Assembly (NCBI RefSeq): GCF_014203665.1
Contig: NZ_JACHJN010000005.1
Location: 310,001 to 374,000 of the forward strand
From: Saccharothrix tamanrassetensis
Lineage (GTDB): Bacteria; Actinomycetota; Actinomycetes; Mycobacteriales; Pseudonocardiaceae
Direction of reading: 5' to 3'
DNA: 64,000 nucleotides
Below, one piece after another: positions 55,979-64,000 of this stretch. Numbering within the stretch: the stretch's first letter is position 1; each line of letters opens with the position of its first letter. The notes beneath the pieces were generated by a model. The model was not told the origin of the DNA. It made no database searches and saw nothing but the letters and a program-made list of their open reading frames with translations. A program made the translations under genes and the position numbers.

Positions 55979-57381
55979 CGGCGCACCTCACGCAGTTCAC
56001 TCACCGTGCGGCGGTTCGCGAGCAGCGCCACCGCCGTGTAGCCGAGCACCAGCACCAGCCCCTCGCCGAGCGCACCCGGCAGGGTCGGGCCGAACAGATC
56101 CCCGAACAGGTGCGCCACCACCAGGCAGCCCACCGCGCTCACCGCGACTCCGAACACCATCCGAGCCGGCTTCGGAGGTGCGAGTCCGTTGCGCGCCAAC
56201 ACCGACCACGCCAACGGCACCATCGTCCACACCACCACGAGCTGGGTGAGCGCGACCGCCACCACGCCGTGCCGGGTGAAGACGGCGAGCGCCACGACGA
56301 GCGCCACCAGGTGGGTCAGCTCCAACGCCAGGTAGCGGCGGGCGTGCCCGGCTGCGCGGATCGCCTGGTACCACAGGTGGAGCAGGCCGAATCCCAGCCC
56401 GTAACCGCACAGCAGCACCAGTGGGAGCGCCGCCGGGGCCCACCGCTCACCGAACAGCACCACGCGGTCGGACAACGCCGCCGTCACCACGTACAGGCCG
56501 CCGGTGACCACCAGCACCGCGTGCGTGAACCGACCGATGGCCTCCGGCAGCTCCGCCCGGCGACCGTTCCTGATCAGCTTCGCGCACAACGGGAACAACA
56601 CCCCGCCGAGCACCACCGCCACCACGATGTACGGCACCCAGGCGATCCGGTAGGCCAGCGAGTACACGCCCACCGCTTCCGCGCCCAGCACGCGCCCGAC
56701 GGCGAGGTAGTCCACGTTGATCAGCAGCACCGCCACCAACGCCCCCGGCCCGACCACCGCGATCCACCGCAGAGCCTCGGACGCCGCCTCCGCGTCCCAC
56801 ATCGGCCGCACCAGCACCCCCGCCACCGCACCCAGCAGCGGTTGCGCCACCGCTGTGCACAGCAGCCCGACCACCAGTGAGTACGGCCCGAATCCCCGCA
56901 CCGCGAGCACGACCGTCACGACCGCGCCCAGCACCGCACCGCCCGCGTCGGGCAGCATCCGCCGCCGGAAGTCCAGATCCCGGTGCAGCAGACCCATCTG
57001 CACGCCACCGGCGGCGGTGAACGGCAGGCTCACCGCCGCCAGCGAGATCAGCGGGGCGATACCGGGCGCACCCGACGCGTCCGCGATCGGACCCGCCGAC
57101 GCCACCAGCAGCACGGCCAGCGCCGCACCCGTGCCGACGCTCAACGTCAGCAGCGTGCCCGCCATCCGGCGCGGGTCCAGACCGGTGCGGCTGATCACGT
57201 CGTAGACGCCCATCGACTGCACCACCTGCCCGATGTTCACCAGCGACACGGTCAGGGCGACCAGCCCCAGGCCCTCCTCGGTGAGGAACGCGGCCAGCAC
57301 CAGCGTGACGGCCACCTGACCGCCCTTGCCCACCAGGTTGACCAGGAACAGCCACAGCGAACCGCGAACCGCACCGGTCAC
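55975..57381 (-). CDS. Polysaccharide flippase (Wzx, MATE-like)
   Basis: 468 residues with about 12-14 membrane helices. Typical Wzx features are GSLWLFLVNLVGKGGQVAVT in helix 1 and VYDVISRTGLD after helix 2. It moves lipid-linked repeat units across the membrane. GTG at 57381 shares GTGA with the GT87 stop. Confidence 0.85.
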   Translation of the reverse strand: MTGAVRGSLWLFLVNLVGKGGQVAVTLVLAAFLTEEGLGLVALTVSLVNIGQVVQSMGVYDVISRTGLDPRRMAGTLLTLSVGTGAALAVLLVASAGPIADASGAPGIAPLISLAAVSLPFTAAGGVQMGLLHRDLDFRRRMLPDAGGAVLGAVVTVVLAVRGFGPYSLVVGLLCTAVAQPLLGAVAGVLVRPMWDAEAASEALRWIAVVGPGALVAVLLINVDYLAVGRVLGAEAVGVYSLAYRIAWVPYIVVAVVLGGVLFPLCAKLIRNGRRAELPEAIGRFTHAVLVVTGGLYVVTAALSDRVVLFGERWAPAALPLVLLCGYGLGFGLLHLWYQAIRAAGHARRYLALELTHLVALVVALAVFTRHGVVAVALTQLVVVWTMVPLAWSVLARNGLAPPKPARMVFGVAVSAVGCLVVAHLFGDLFGPTLPGALGEGLVLVLGYTAVALLANRRTVSELREVRR

Positions 57382-58655
57382 GACGGTCCGGTGAGGACAC
57401 GGGGTCGGCGCGCGAACATGACCAGGGCGGTCCAGGCGACGACGACGGCGATGCCGTCCACCGTCACGCTCGCCAACGGCCCCATCAGTCCGCGGATCGC
57501 CGTGTCGACGAAGTGCAGGTGCGCGAACGGGAAGACCAATGCCACCACCGCGACTCCGAGGCAGGGCAACCTGTTCCGCCACCACAGCGCGGCGACCACC
57601 ACCAACGCCGGTACGGCGATCAGCACATCGCCGGGCTGGTGCACCACGGCGACCACGACGGCGACGCAGGTGAGGAGGTCCGCCACGGCGACCTCGCCGA
57701 CCCGGTCCAGCCGCCGGACCAGCACCGCGCTGATAGCCGTCACGGCGACCAGGGCGAGGAGTTCGGCCGCCGGCGGCAGCCACCCGGTGACCCGGAAGAA
57801 CACGGCCGCCAGGTCGACCCGTTGCGCGGTGAGGGAGTCCACCGCACCGTAGGGGGTCGCGGCGGCGTGGTCCAGGTTCGCCGCGATCACGTCGAGGAAC
57901 GCCCCGATCCCACCACCGCCGACCACCAGCGGCACCACCACGAACAGGCTGGCCACCGCCGCGATCGCGGTGCCGCCCAACGCCACCTGCCGCGACCCGC
58001 GGACGAACAGCAGGATCGCCAGCGGCAACCCGAACTGCGGCTTGAGCCACGCCAACGCCAACGCGAGGGCCGCCCACCGGGGATGGCGCTCGCGCGCCAG
58101 CAGGGCCCCCGCCGCACCGACCGCGATCAGCGGGTTCACCTGCCCCACGTACAGCTGGGCCTTGCCGACCTGGCTGGTCACCAGCAGCGCTGCGACCACC
58201 GCCGTGCCGAGCACCGACGGGGCCCGCAGGTGTCCGGCCGCCAGCACGGCCAGGAAGACCAGCAGCAGCAACGAGACGACCGCGAACGCCACCGCGCCGA
58301 ACCGGTAGTCCGGCAGCGCGAACGGCAGGTGCAGCACCAGGTGGTAGGGCTGGTAGAGGTTGAAGTTCTGCCGCACCGGCCAGTGCACGAACATCGCGGC
58401 CGGGTCGTACGGGTTGCCGCCGGCGAGGAACTCGCGGATCGGGAAGTACAGCGCGTCCCGGAAGTCCTGCATCCGCTCCTCGGGGCGGTTCGCCAAGGTG
58501 GGCAACGGAACTTCCCACGCCGGCCGCAACGCCCGCCACGCGCCGAACAGGCCCACCGCGATCGCCAGGACGGTGACCGCCGCCCGCCGGTCCACTGCGG
58601 CATTCCGCACGCCGGCGAAACGTCCCGGCTCCCCGGCCTCGATCCCGCGCTTCAC
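57378..58655 (-). CDS. GT87-family polyprenyl-phosphate-dependent glycosyltransferase
   Basis: 425 residues with about ten membrane helices. The first extracytoplasmic loop has RDALYFPIREFLAGGNPYDP, the acidic loop typical of GT87/DUF2029 mannosyltransferases, and VGQVNPLIAVGAAGALLARERHP follows, cut here within the conserved QxN region. It uses a lipid-phosphate sugar (possibly made by the GT2 enzyme) on the outer face of the membrane; the pairing is inference. GTG at 58655 overlaps the Wzz-like stop. Confidence 0.78.
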   Translation of the reverse strand: MKRGIEAGEPGRFAGVRNAAVDRRAAVTVLAIAVGLFGAWRALRPAWEVPLPTLANRPEERMQDFRDALYFPIREFLAGGNPYDPAAMFVHWPVRQNFNLYQPYHLVLHLPFALPDYRFGAVAFAVVSLLLLVFLAVLAAGHLRAPSVLGTAVVAALLVTSQVGKAQLYVGQVNPLIAVGAAGALLARERHPRWAALALALAWLKPQFGLPLAILLFVRGSRQVALGGTAIAAVASLFVVVPLVVGGGGIGAFLDVIAANLDHAAATPYGAVDSLTAQRVDLAAVFFRVTGWLPPAAELLALVAVTAISAVLVRRLDRVGEVAVADLLTCVAVVVAVVHQPGDVLIAVPALVVVAALWWRNRLPCLGVAVVALVFPFAHLHFVDTAIRGLMGPLASVTVDGIAVVVAWTALVMFARRPRVLTGPS

Positions 58656-59485
58656 GCCAACACCACCGCAACCACCGTCGTCCCGGCCGGCAGCGCGCCG
58701 ACCACGCTCGCCAACTCGTCCTGCCGCGCACCGGTCGGCGCCACGGCGATCAACGCCACCCCGTCCGCGGGTTCGTAAGCCTTGTCGGGCAACCGCTCCG
58801 TCAACGACTCGGCCCGCGGCGCCAGCTCCGGGACCACCGCGACCACCCGTGCGGGACGTGCCGCCGCACCGCACAGCACGGTCAGCCGCTCGACCAGCGC
58901 CGGGTCGTCGTCCCGCACCACGGCCACCGGGTGCCCGACGCCGGCGGAGGACAACGCCGCCCGAACACCGTCCGTGACCCGTGTCCGCCGCAGGTGCCGC
59001 ACCGCCGCCACGGCGATGCCGGCCGCCACCGCCGCCGCCAGCGCCAGCCCGATCGTCAACGGCCAGTCGGGCGCGACCCGGATGACCTCGGGGGTGTCCA
59101 GCACCCGCAACTTCCCGGCGGGGGCGAGCAGGTTCGCGTCCACGACGGCCTGCGCGACCGCCGCGGCCTCGTTGCCCGCCTGCCCGGCAGAAGGAGCCCG
59201 CACGGACAACCGCGCCAGCCCGGACGCGGGCACCAGCTCCACCGACACCCGCTCGGCCTCCGTCCCGGTCCGCACCAGGACGGAAGGGCTGCGCGCCACC
59301 TCCACCAGCGCGGGCAGCGACAGCGCGACCACCTCGCCGTACTGCGGGGCTTCGGGACCGGCCGGACCGGCGAGCAGGCCCACCCGCCCCTGGTACTCCT
59401 CGCCCTTCAGCACGGTCGCGATCAGCACCAGCGCCCCGACCAGCAGCGCCGCGACCGCGCTCTCGCCCACGAGCCGGGCTTTCAC
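58652..59485 (-). CDS. Wzz-like chain-length determinant/polysaccharide co-polymerase
   Basis: 277 residues. A membrane helix at about 9-27, an extracytoplasmic stretch and a second helix (about 143-161) flank the Wzz-type domain. The cytoplasmic C-terminus resembles a BY-kinase fold (DGVALIAVAPTGARQDELAS) but has no Walker A motif, so it is probably not a kinase. GTG at 59485 is chosen because it shares GTGA with the upstream stop and has GGAGG before it; a start at 59500 is less likely. Confidence 0.72.
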   Translation of the reverse strand: MKARLVGESAVAALLVGALVLIATVLKGEEYQGRVGLLAGPAGPEAPQYGEVVALSLPALVEVARSPSVLVRTGTEAERVSVELVPASGLARLSVRAPSAGQAGNEAAAVAQAVVDANLLAPAGKLRVLDTPEVIRVAPDWPLTIGLALAAAVAAGIAVAAVRHLRRTRVTDGVRAALSSAGVGHPVAVVRDDDPALVERLTVLCGAAARPARVVAVVPELAPRAESLTERLPDKAYEPADGVALIAVAPTGARQDELASVVGALPAGTTVVAVVLA

Positions 59486-60546
59486 CGCCGACCTCCCCAC
59501 GTGCGCAGCAACTCGTCGTAGGACCGCATCAGCACGCGCGGGTCGTGGGCCCGGGTCACCGCCGCCTGCCCGGCCGCGCCCTCGACCGCCCGCTTCCCCG
59601 GGTCGAACAGCAACAGCCGCAACGCCTCCGCCGTCGCCTCCGGGTCGCGCGGGGGCACCGCGAATCCGCCGCCCCCGGCCAGCGCCTCGCCGACCCCGTC
59701 GACCGCCGTGGCCACCACCGGGCGCCCGGCGGCCAGCGACTCCAGCACCGCGACCGGCATTCCCTCCCAGTCGCTGGTCAGCACGGTCACGTCCGCCGCC
59801 GCCAGCAGGTCCGGCGCGTCGGGCCGGTTGCCCAGGAACCGCACACCGGTCAGCCCCGCCGCGTTCCTCTCCAACGCGGGCCGCAGCGACCCGTCACCGG
59901 CCAGCCACAGCTCCGCGCCGACCCCGATCCGCGCCCACGCGTCGAGCAGCACGTCGTGCCGCTTCTGCGGCTCCATCCGGGCCAGGCACAGCGCCACCGG
60001 CACGTCCGGGTGGGCGCCGATGGCCGCCCGCACGGTCGCCCGGTCGACCCGGGGCTCCTGCGGGAACACGGCGTTCGGGATCACCACCGGGTCCGGCGTG
60101 AGCCCGGCCGCCCGCAGCCGGGACGCGGTCGCCTCGGCGACGGTCACCACCGCGCCCGACGTCCGCCGCAGGATCTTCGCCGCACCGGCGTAGTCCGCCT
60201 CGGCGACGCCGTGGAACACGGTCAGCAGCGGGACCTTGCGCGGCAGCAACGCCAACCGCGCCACCATGCTCGCGGACACGTTGTGCGCCAGCACGACCTC
60301 CGGGCGGAAGTCGTTGATCGCGGTACGGGTCGCGGCCGTCGCGCGCAGCACCCCGGATGCCCTGCGCCGCGCCACGGGCACCGTGAAGGTCGGCACGCCC
60401 TGCCCGCGCAGCGCGTCCGCCCGGTGCCCCCCACCGCTGGCGACGGCCGTCTGCCAGCCGAACTCGCGGCCGGTCCGGGCCATGCCGGCGACCAGGGCCT
60501 CGGCCCCGCCGGTGCCCATCTCGCTGATCACGTGGAGCACACGCAT
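59482..60546 (-). CDS. Family 4 glycosyltransferase (first)
   Basis: 354 residues. VLHVISEMGTGGAEALVAGM is the usual GT4 start, then PEVVLAHNVSASMVARL, ALCLARMEPQKRHDVLLDAW and TSDWEGMPVAVLESLAAGRPVV with EX7E. ATG at 60546 has AAGGGGA before it and overlaps the end of the ligase gene by 19 bases. Confidence 0.87.
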   Translation of the reverse strand: MRVLHVISEMGTGGAEALVAGMARTGREFGWQTAVASGGGHRADALRGQGVPTFTVPVARRRASGVLRATAATRTAINDFRPEVVLAHNVSASMVARLALLPRKVPLLTVFHGVAEADYAGAAKILRRTSGAVVTVAEATASRLRAAGLTPDPVVIPNAVFPQEPRVDRATVRAAIGAHPDVPVALCLARMEPQKRHDVLLDAWARIGVGAELWLAGDGSLRPALERNAAGLTGVRFLGNRPDAPDLLAAADVTVLTSDWEGMPVAVLESLAAGRPVVATAVDGVGEALAGGGGFAVPPRDPEATAEALRLLLFDPGKRAVEGAAGQAAVTRAHDPRVLMRSYDELLRTWGGRR

Positions 60547-61700
60547 CCGGTTCCCCTTCGACGCAGATCGGCCGCGGCGACGACCGCGACCAGCGACCAC
60601 AACGGCAGGTAGTACTGCTGGGACAGGAACGTCGACGCCACCGCGACGGCGATCAGCGACGCCTGCACCGCCGCCATCGGCCGCCGTTCACCGGACCGCA
60701 GCACCCGCTCGGAACCCACCGCCGCGACCGCCGGCAGTCCGACGAACAACCCGAAGCCGGCCAACCCCAGCTCGGCCGCGACCTCGAGGTACATGTTGTG
60801 CGCCACCGGCGTCTGCTCGTCGACCTCCGCGTTGTGCGAGGCGGCGGCGTACCCGTCCCGGAACCCGCCCGGCCCGACACCGAGCACCGGGTGCCCGGCC
60901 ACCATCCGCGCGGCGGCCTGCCACCGCAGCTCGCGGGTGTCCACGTTGGTCCCCGCGATGTGGCTCTTCTCCTGCAGCGCCCTGTCCAGGGTCGGCCCGG
61001 CGAGCAGCACCACCCCGACCCCGAGCGCGGCCAACGCCGCCATCCCGCCCACCACGGCCCGCACCGGCAGCGCCCGCCGGGCCACCAGCCAGGTGACGGC
61101 GGCGGTCAACGCCAGCGCCCCGCCGCGCGAGAACGTCGCCGCCGCCCCGGCGGCCAGCACCAGCCCTGTCAGCGCCAGCCCGGCGGACCTGAGCCGCGAG
61201 CCCCGCGGGTCGAGCAGCGCCACCAGCAGCGGCAGTGCCGCCACCAGGAAGTACGCCAGGTCGTTCGGGTCCTCCAACGGCCCGGTGGCCCGGGTCTCGC
61301 CCTCCGCGACCATGCTGTGCAGCGCACCCAGGGCGGCCACCGCCGCGCCGGCGACGATCGACCCGAGCAGCGCCCGGATGGGCACCTCGCGGGCCGCGAC
61401 GTCCACCAGGACCACCGTGACCACCAGGAACGGCAGCCACCGCTGCAGGTAGTCGACGGCGTACGGCCCGCCCGCGTGCAGCGCGGTGGAAGCCAGCAGC
61501 ACCACCGCGAACAGCCCCAGCACCGCGTGCACCGGGTGCGGCGCGGGCATCCGCCGTTCCCGCACCCGTGCCGCCACCCACACCGCGGCGAGCAGCGCGG
61601 GCGCGATCTTCGCCAGCTGCCCGTGCGCGGCGAGCAGGTAGCCCTCCAGCGGGGCCAGCGCCACGGTCGCGCACGCGAGCACGCGCAGGAGCAACGTCAT
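60528..61700 (-). CDS. O-antigen ligase/polymerase family membrane protein (Wzy/WaaL-like)
   Basis: 390 residues with about 11 membrane helices. The large periplasmic-type loop holds GHPVLGVGPGGFRDGYAA and later TPVAHNMYLEVAAELGLAG, the H-containing signature of the Wzy_C family. As there is no other polymerase in the locus, it probably polymerises the repeat units. The ATG overlaps the deacetylase stop (ATGA). Confidence 0.83.
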   Translation of the reverse strand: MTLLLRVLACATVALAPLEGYLLAAHGQLAKIAPALLAAVWVAARVRERRMPAPHPVHAVLGLFAVVLLASTALHAGGPYAVDYLQRWLPFLVVTVVLVDVAAREVPIRALLGSIVAGAAVAALGALHSMVAEGETRATGPLEDPNDLAYFLVAALPLLVALLDPRGSRLRSAGLALTGLVLAAGAAATFSRGGALALTAAVTWLVARRALPVRAVVGGMAALAALGVGVVLLAGPTLDRALQEKSHIAGTNVDTRELRWQAAARMVAGHPVLGVGPGGFRDGYAAASHNAEVDEQTPVAHNMYLEVAAELGLAGFGLFVGLPAVAAVGSERVLRSGERRPMAAVQASLIAVAVASTFLSQQYYLPLWSLVAVVAAADLRRRGTGCVCST

Positions 61701-62635
61701 CCCGAGCGTTCCAGCCGCCTCGTGCCGCGCAGGTCCCCGTCCAGCCGTGCCACGTGCGCCCCGGTGCCCACGACCTCGTAGTGCCGCCGCAACGCGCCCA
61801 ACACCCAGCCCAGCAGCGCGGCCTTGTCCCTCGCCGGAACGGCCATGCCGGGGAAGAACTCCATGCCGGGGGCTTCGCCCGCGCTCAGCACGTCGGTCGG
61901 GTGCAGCAGCAGCGACGGTGGCACGCCGAAGACGCGGCACAGCCGCAGCGCCGCGCGGAAGTGGCCACGGGCCAGCGCGGGGGAGAGCTGGTGCAGTTGC
62001 AGCAGGTACGACCCGTGGATCGGCACCCGCAGCAGGGGCATGGTCGTCACCGGCAGCTCGACCAGACCGCTGTCCCAGCGGTAGGGGCGGTTCGGCGCGA
62101 ACACCTTGGAGAACCCGCCGAACAGCTCGGAGCTGTCCTTTGTGGACTTTGCGGAGCGGTTGTGGTAGAAGCGGGCCAGCGGACCGATCCAGGTGGGCAG
62201 CGTGCTCGCGTCGTAGCGGTAGCCGCGCTCGGACAGCACGTCCAGCAGGTCGGGCGTCACGCTGTAGCCGGGGCCCCGGAACCCGACCGGACGAGGTGCG
62301 CCGGCGGCGGTGATCGCCTCCTCGGTCCGCACCACCTCGGCTTCGAGTTCGGTGCGGGAGTACCGGTGCAGCCACGGCTCGTGGCCGAACGAGTGGTTGG
62401 CCACCTCGTGCCCGGCGGCGGTGATCGCGGCGACGGCCGCCGCGCCGTCGTCCCGTTCCGCGTCCGCGCCGACCACGAACACCGTGGTGGTCAGGCCGTG
62501 CTCGCCGAAGACCTCCAGCAGCCGGGGCGTGGCGGTGGCCAGGAAGCTCGGCATCCGCTCCCACTCCGGATCACCGTGGGTCTTCAGGTACGCCCAGAGG
62601 TTGTCCAGGTCGAGCGAGACGCTGGCGACGTTCAC
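61697..62635 (-). CDS. Polysaccharide deacetylase (NodB domain)
   Basis: 312 residues. SLDLDN (D9/D11) gives the catalytic and metal aspartates, HEVANHSFGHE (H81/H85) the metal histidines, and PVGFRGPGYS the third NodB motif. No signal peptide, so it acts inside the cell or on lipid-linked sugars at the inner face. It would remove N-acetyl groups (for example from GlcNAc or ManNAc units). GTG overlaps the preceding stop. Confidence 0.86.
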   Translation of the reverse strand: MNVASVSLDLDNLWAYLKTHGDPEWERMPSFLATATPRLLEVFGEHGLTTTVFVVGADAERDDGAAAVAAITAAGHEVANHSFGHEPWLHRYSRTELEAEVVRTEEAITAAGAPRPVGFRGPGYSVTPDLLDVLSERGYRYDASTLPTWIGPLARFYHNRSAKSTKDSSELFGGFSKVFAPNRPYRWDSGLVELPVTTMPLLRVPIHGSYLLQLHQLSPALARGHFRAALRLCRVFGVPPSLLLHPTDVLSAGEAPGMEFFPGMAVPARDKAALLGWVLGALRRHYEVVGTGAHVARLDGDLRGTRRLERSG

Positions 62636-63456
62636 GCGGCCTCCTGCGCGGCGGGTGCGGGCGTGAGGCGGGACGCGTAGCCCAGCGCCAGCACGCCGAG
62701 CACGACGAGCGCGACACCGGCCGCCACCCACCACTCGCGGCCGGGCGCGATCCGGTCGCCCAGCGCCAGGATGCCCACCGCCGAGGTGACCACGACGGTC
62801 ACCGAGTCCATGGTCGCGATCGTCGAGGTGGCCGAACCCCGTTGCAGCGCGACGGCCATGCCCGCCTGCCCGACCAGCGCCGCCAGCACCATCAGCCACA
62901 CCAGCGGGTAGTAGGGCAGCTGCGACACCGGCTCGTCGGCCAGCGAACGGCTGGCGATCGCGACGACGGCGTACGCCAGGCCCGCCGCCACCGCGACCGG
63001 CACGACGCCCTTCGCCCCGCGGGACACCAGGAACACCGCGAGCAGCGGCCCGCCCAGCACCAGCAGGCCGACGTCGACCGGGATCTCGGCGGCCACCGAC
63101 GGCGCGGACGCCCCGGCCAGCAGCAGCAGGCCCAGCGCCATCGCCACCAGCACGGCGACCTCGACCGGCCGCACCCGCCAGCCCAGCGCCAGCACGCCGA
63201 ACACGGTGGCCACGCCGACCGCGCACGACGAGCCCGCCTGCACCAGGTACAGCGGCAGTTCGGCACGGGCGAAGAACGCCAGGACGAACCCGCCGACCTG
63301 TCCGGCGAACCCCAGCAGGTACAGCCGGTCCACGGCGAGCCGGGCGAGCAGGCCGAAGCCGTGCCCCGGCTCGGCGCGGCGCGCGGCGATGGTCTGCGCC
63401 ACGATGCCCAGCGCGTACATCGCCGTGGCCGCCGCGAGTGCGAGATATCCGGGCAC
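62632..63456 (-). CDS. EamA/DMT-like membrane protein
   Basis: 274 residues with about ten membrane helices in the two-fold repeat of drug/metabolite transporters. The GTG at 63456 follows GGGAG; upstream codons on the frame are basic and non-membrane. It heads the nine-gene operon and is translationally coupled to the deacetylase. It may move a precursor or lipid carrier (some DMT proteins flip lipid-linked sugars); this is inference. Confidence 0.7.
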   Translation of the reverse strand: MPGYLALAAATAMYALGIVAQTIAARRAEPGHGFGLLARLAVDRLYLLGFAGQVGGFVLAFFARAELPLYLVQAGSSCAVGVATVFGVLALGWRVRPVEVAVLVAMALGLLLLAGASAPSVAAEIPVDVGLLVLGGPLLAVFLVSRGAKGVVPVAVAAGLAYAVVAIASRSLADEPVSQLPYYPLVWLMVLAALVGQAGMAVALQRGSATSTIATMDSVTVVVTSAVGILALGDRIAPGREWWVAAGVALVVLGVLALGYASRLTPAPAAQEAA

Positions 63457-63539
63457 GCAACCACTCCCGTGGACAAGGAATTGAACGAGCGGCAGCGTAG
63501 GGCCACCCGATTCCTTGCCCGATCGGGCGATATTCCAAA

Positions 63540-63553
63540 TCCTCGAACGAGTG
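63540..63553. promoter_or_regulatory. CACTCG-NN-CGAGTG palindrome, copy 4
   Basis: On the minus strand CACTCG-TT-CGAGGA: one half perfect, the other with two changes. It ends 83 bases before the start of the nine-gene polysaccharide operon. Its 5' flank (TATTCGTCACTCG) is nearly identical to copy 1. Confidence 0.5.
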
Positions 63554-63828
63554 ACGAATAATGTCCCGGTTGAGCGCGCTGTCACGGAACAGCCGTGTTC
63601 CCGCCGGGTGCGCACGGCTGGGCTGTGCTCGGCAGCCGTTACAGCCGGGGCAGATCAATACCGACCTCGCTCAATTGCATCAAGAACGCGTTGCCGCGCC
63701 TGATGGAGGTCCGGCCCCAGGCCGAGCTGTCCCGCGCGGAGCGACCCCTCGCCGACGATGCGCGGCCGGTCAACGGGCGTGCGCTGCGGTTCAAGGACGC
63801 GGGGCGCCGGTTTGCTGGACTGGGGGGC

Positions 63829-64000
63829 ATGGTCGACGCGGACTTCGTGGTGGTTGGTGGGGGCACGGCGGGTTGTGTGCTGGCGCGGAGGCTGCTGGAC
63901 CTCACGGACGGCACGGTGCTGCTGCTGGAGGCCGGGGAACGGGACACCAACCCCGCCATCCACGACCCGGTGCGGATGCACGAGCTCTGGGACAGCGCGC
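63829..64000 (+). CDS. GMC oxidoreductase (choline-dehydrogenase-like), N-terminal part
   Basis: 57 residues, cut by the window edge. ADFVVVGGGTAGCVLARRLL followed by VLLLEAGERDTNPAIHDP is the standard FAD-binding start of the glucose-methanol-choline family, which oxidises alcohols. The ATG at 63829 begins at the usual place. The frame is also open to an ATG at 63703, but that part is not family-like. The 275 bases between the last palindrome and this start hold no other gene I can support. Confidence 0.82.
   Translation, partial: MVDADFVVVGGGTAGCVLARRLLDLTDGTVLLLEAGERDTNPAIHDPVRMHELWDSA

Noticed and set aside
63703-63828. Earlier start of the GMC oxidoreductase at 63703
   Set aside because: The extra 42 residues do not resemble the family, which begins a few residues before the FAD motif.

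Overview
The window is very GC-rich and densely coded. GTG starts are common, many genes overlap by 4 bases, and the gene families are typically actinobacterial: ECF sigma factor with a CU044_5270 partner, AfsR-type regulator, F420/LLM oxidoreductase, DUF4232 lipoprotein. This suggests a chromosomal segment of a Pseudonocardiales-like actinomycete such as Saccharothrix, Actinosynnema or Lentzea. That placement is an inference from gene content, not a measurement. No tRNA, rRNA, CRISPR array, prophage or intact insertion sequence was seen.

Layout. 1-2000: the end of an SDR gene facing a sigma factor and its membrane partner. 2298-9906: an aromatic-carotenoid cluster in three transcription units. 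These are crtYc-crtYd-crtT-crtU (+), a Rieske oxygenase-like gene with crtB (-), and crtE-crtI (+). A 39-nt imperfect palindrome and an ECF-like promoter lie between crtB and crtE. The expected route is GGPP, phytoene, lycopene, beta-carotene, then an isorenieratene-type aromatic carotenoid, possibly oxidised further by the Rieske protein. 10091-16908: a small secreted protein, a sugar ABC importer without its own ATPase plus a Gfo/Idh/MocA dehydrogenase, an acetoacetate-decarboxylase-like protein and a VOC protein. 17125-21536: NmrA-like, LLM, GNAT and KstR2-like TetR genes, separated by nested palindromes that look like a small palindromic (MITE-like) element family. 21702-30155: a lipoprotein, orphan kdpDE, a hydrolase with a membrane tail, a NarL-type two-component system and a membrane protein.

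30683-42939: an AfsR-like regulator divergent from a small Cys-rich protein; a transglycosylase with a CRP-like site upstream; an ABC-F protein preceded by a probable leaderless 7-codon leader peptide and attenuator hairpin; folD under a ZTP (pfl) riboswitch; a small membrane protein followed by a 1120-residue CHAT-domain protein; and a DUF4232 lipoprotein. 42992-46914: a Baeyer-Villiger-type monooxygenase, an FAD oxidoreductase and a secreted lysyl-oxidase-like protein.

47055-63456: a Wzx/Wzy-type extracellular polysaccharide locus. It contains a UDP-GlcNAc 2-epimerase, a GT2/FAD-oxidoreductase pair, an initiating sugar-phosphate transferase with a secreted GHL15-like hydrolase, and a nine-gene minus-strand operon (EamA-like, deacetylase, ligase/polymerase, three GT4, Wzz-like, GT87, flippase). 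A GMC oxidoreductase begins at the right edge.

The most interesting unexplained signal is a palindrome, CACTCG-NN-CGAGTG, found four times. Each copy ends 81-86 nt before a start codon: the secreted protein, the epimerase, the sugar-transferase unit and the nine-gene operon. This points to one regulator coordinating the polysaccharide genes and the secreted protein.
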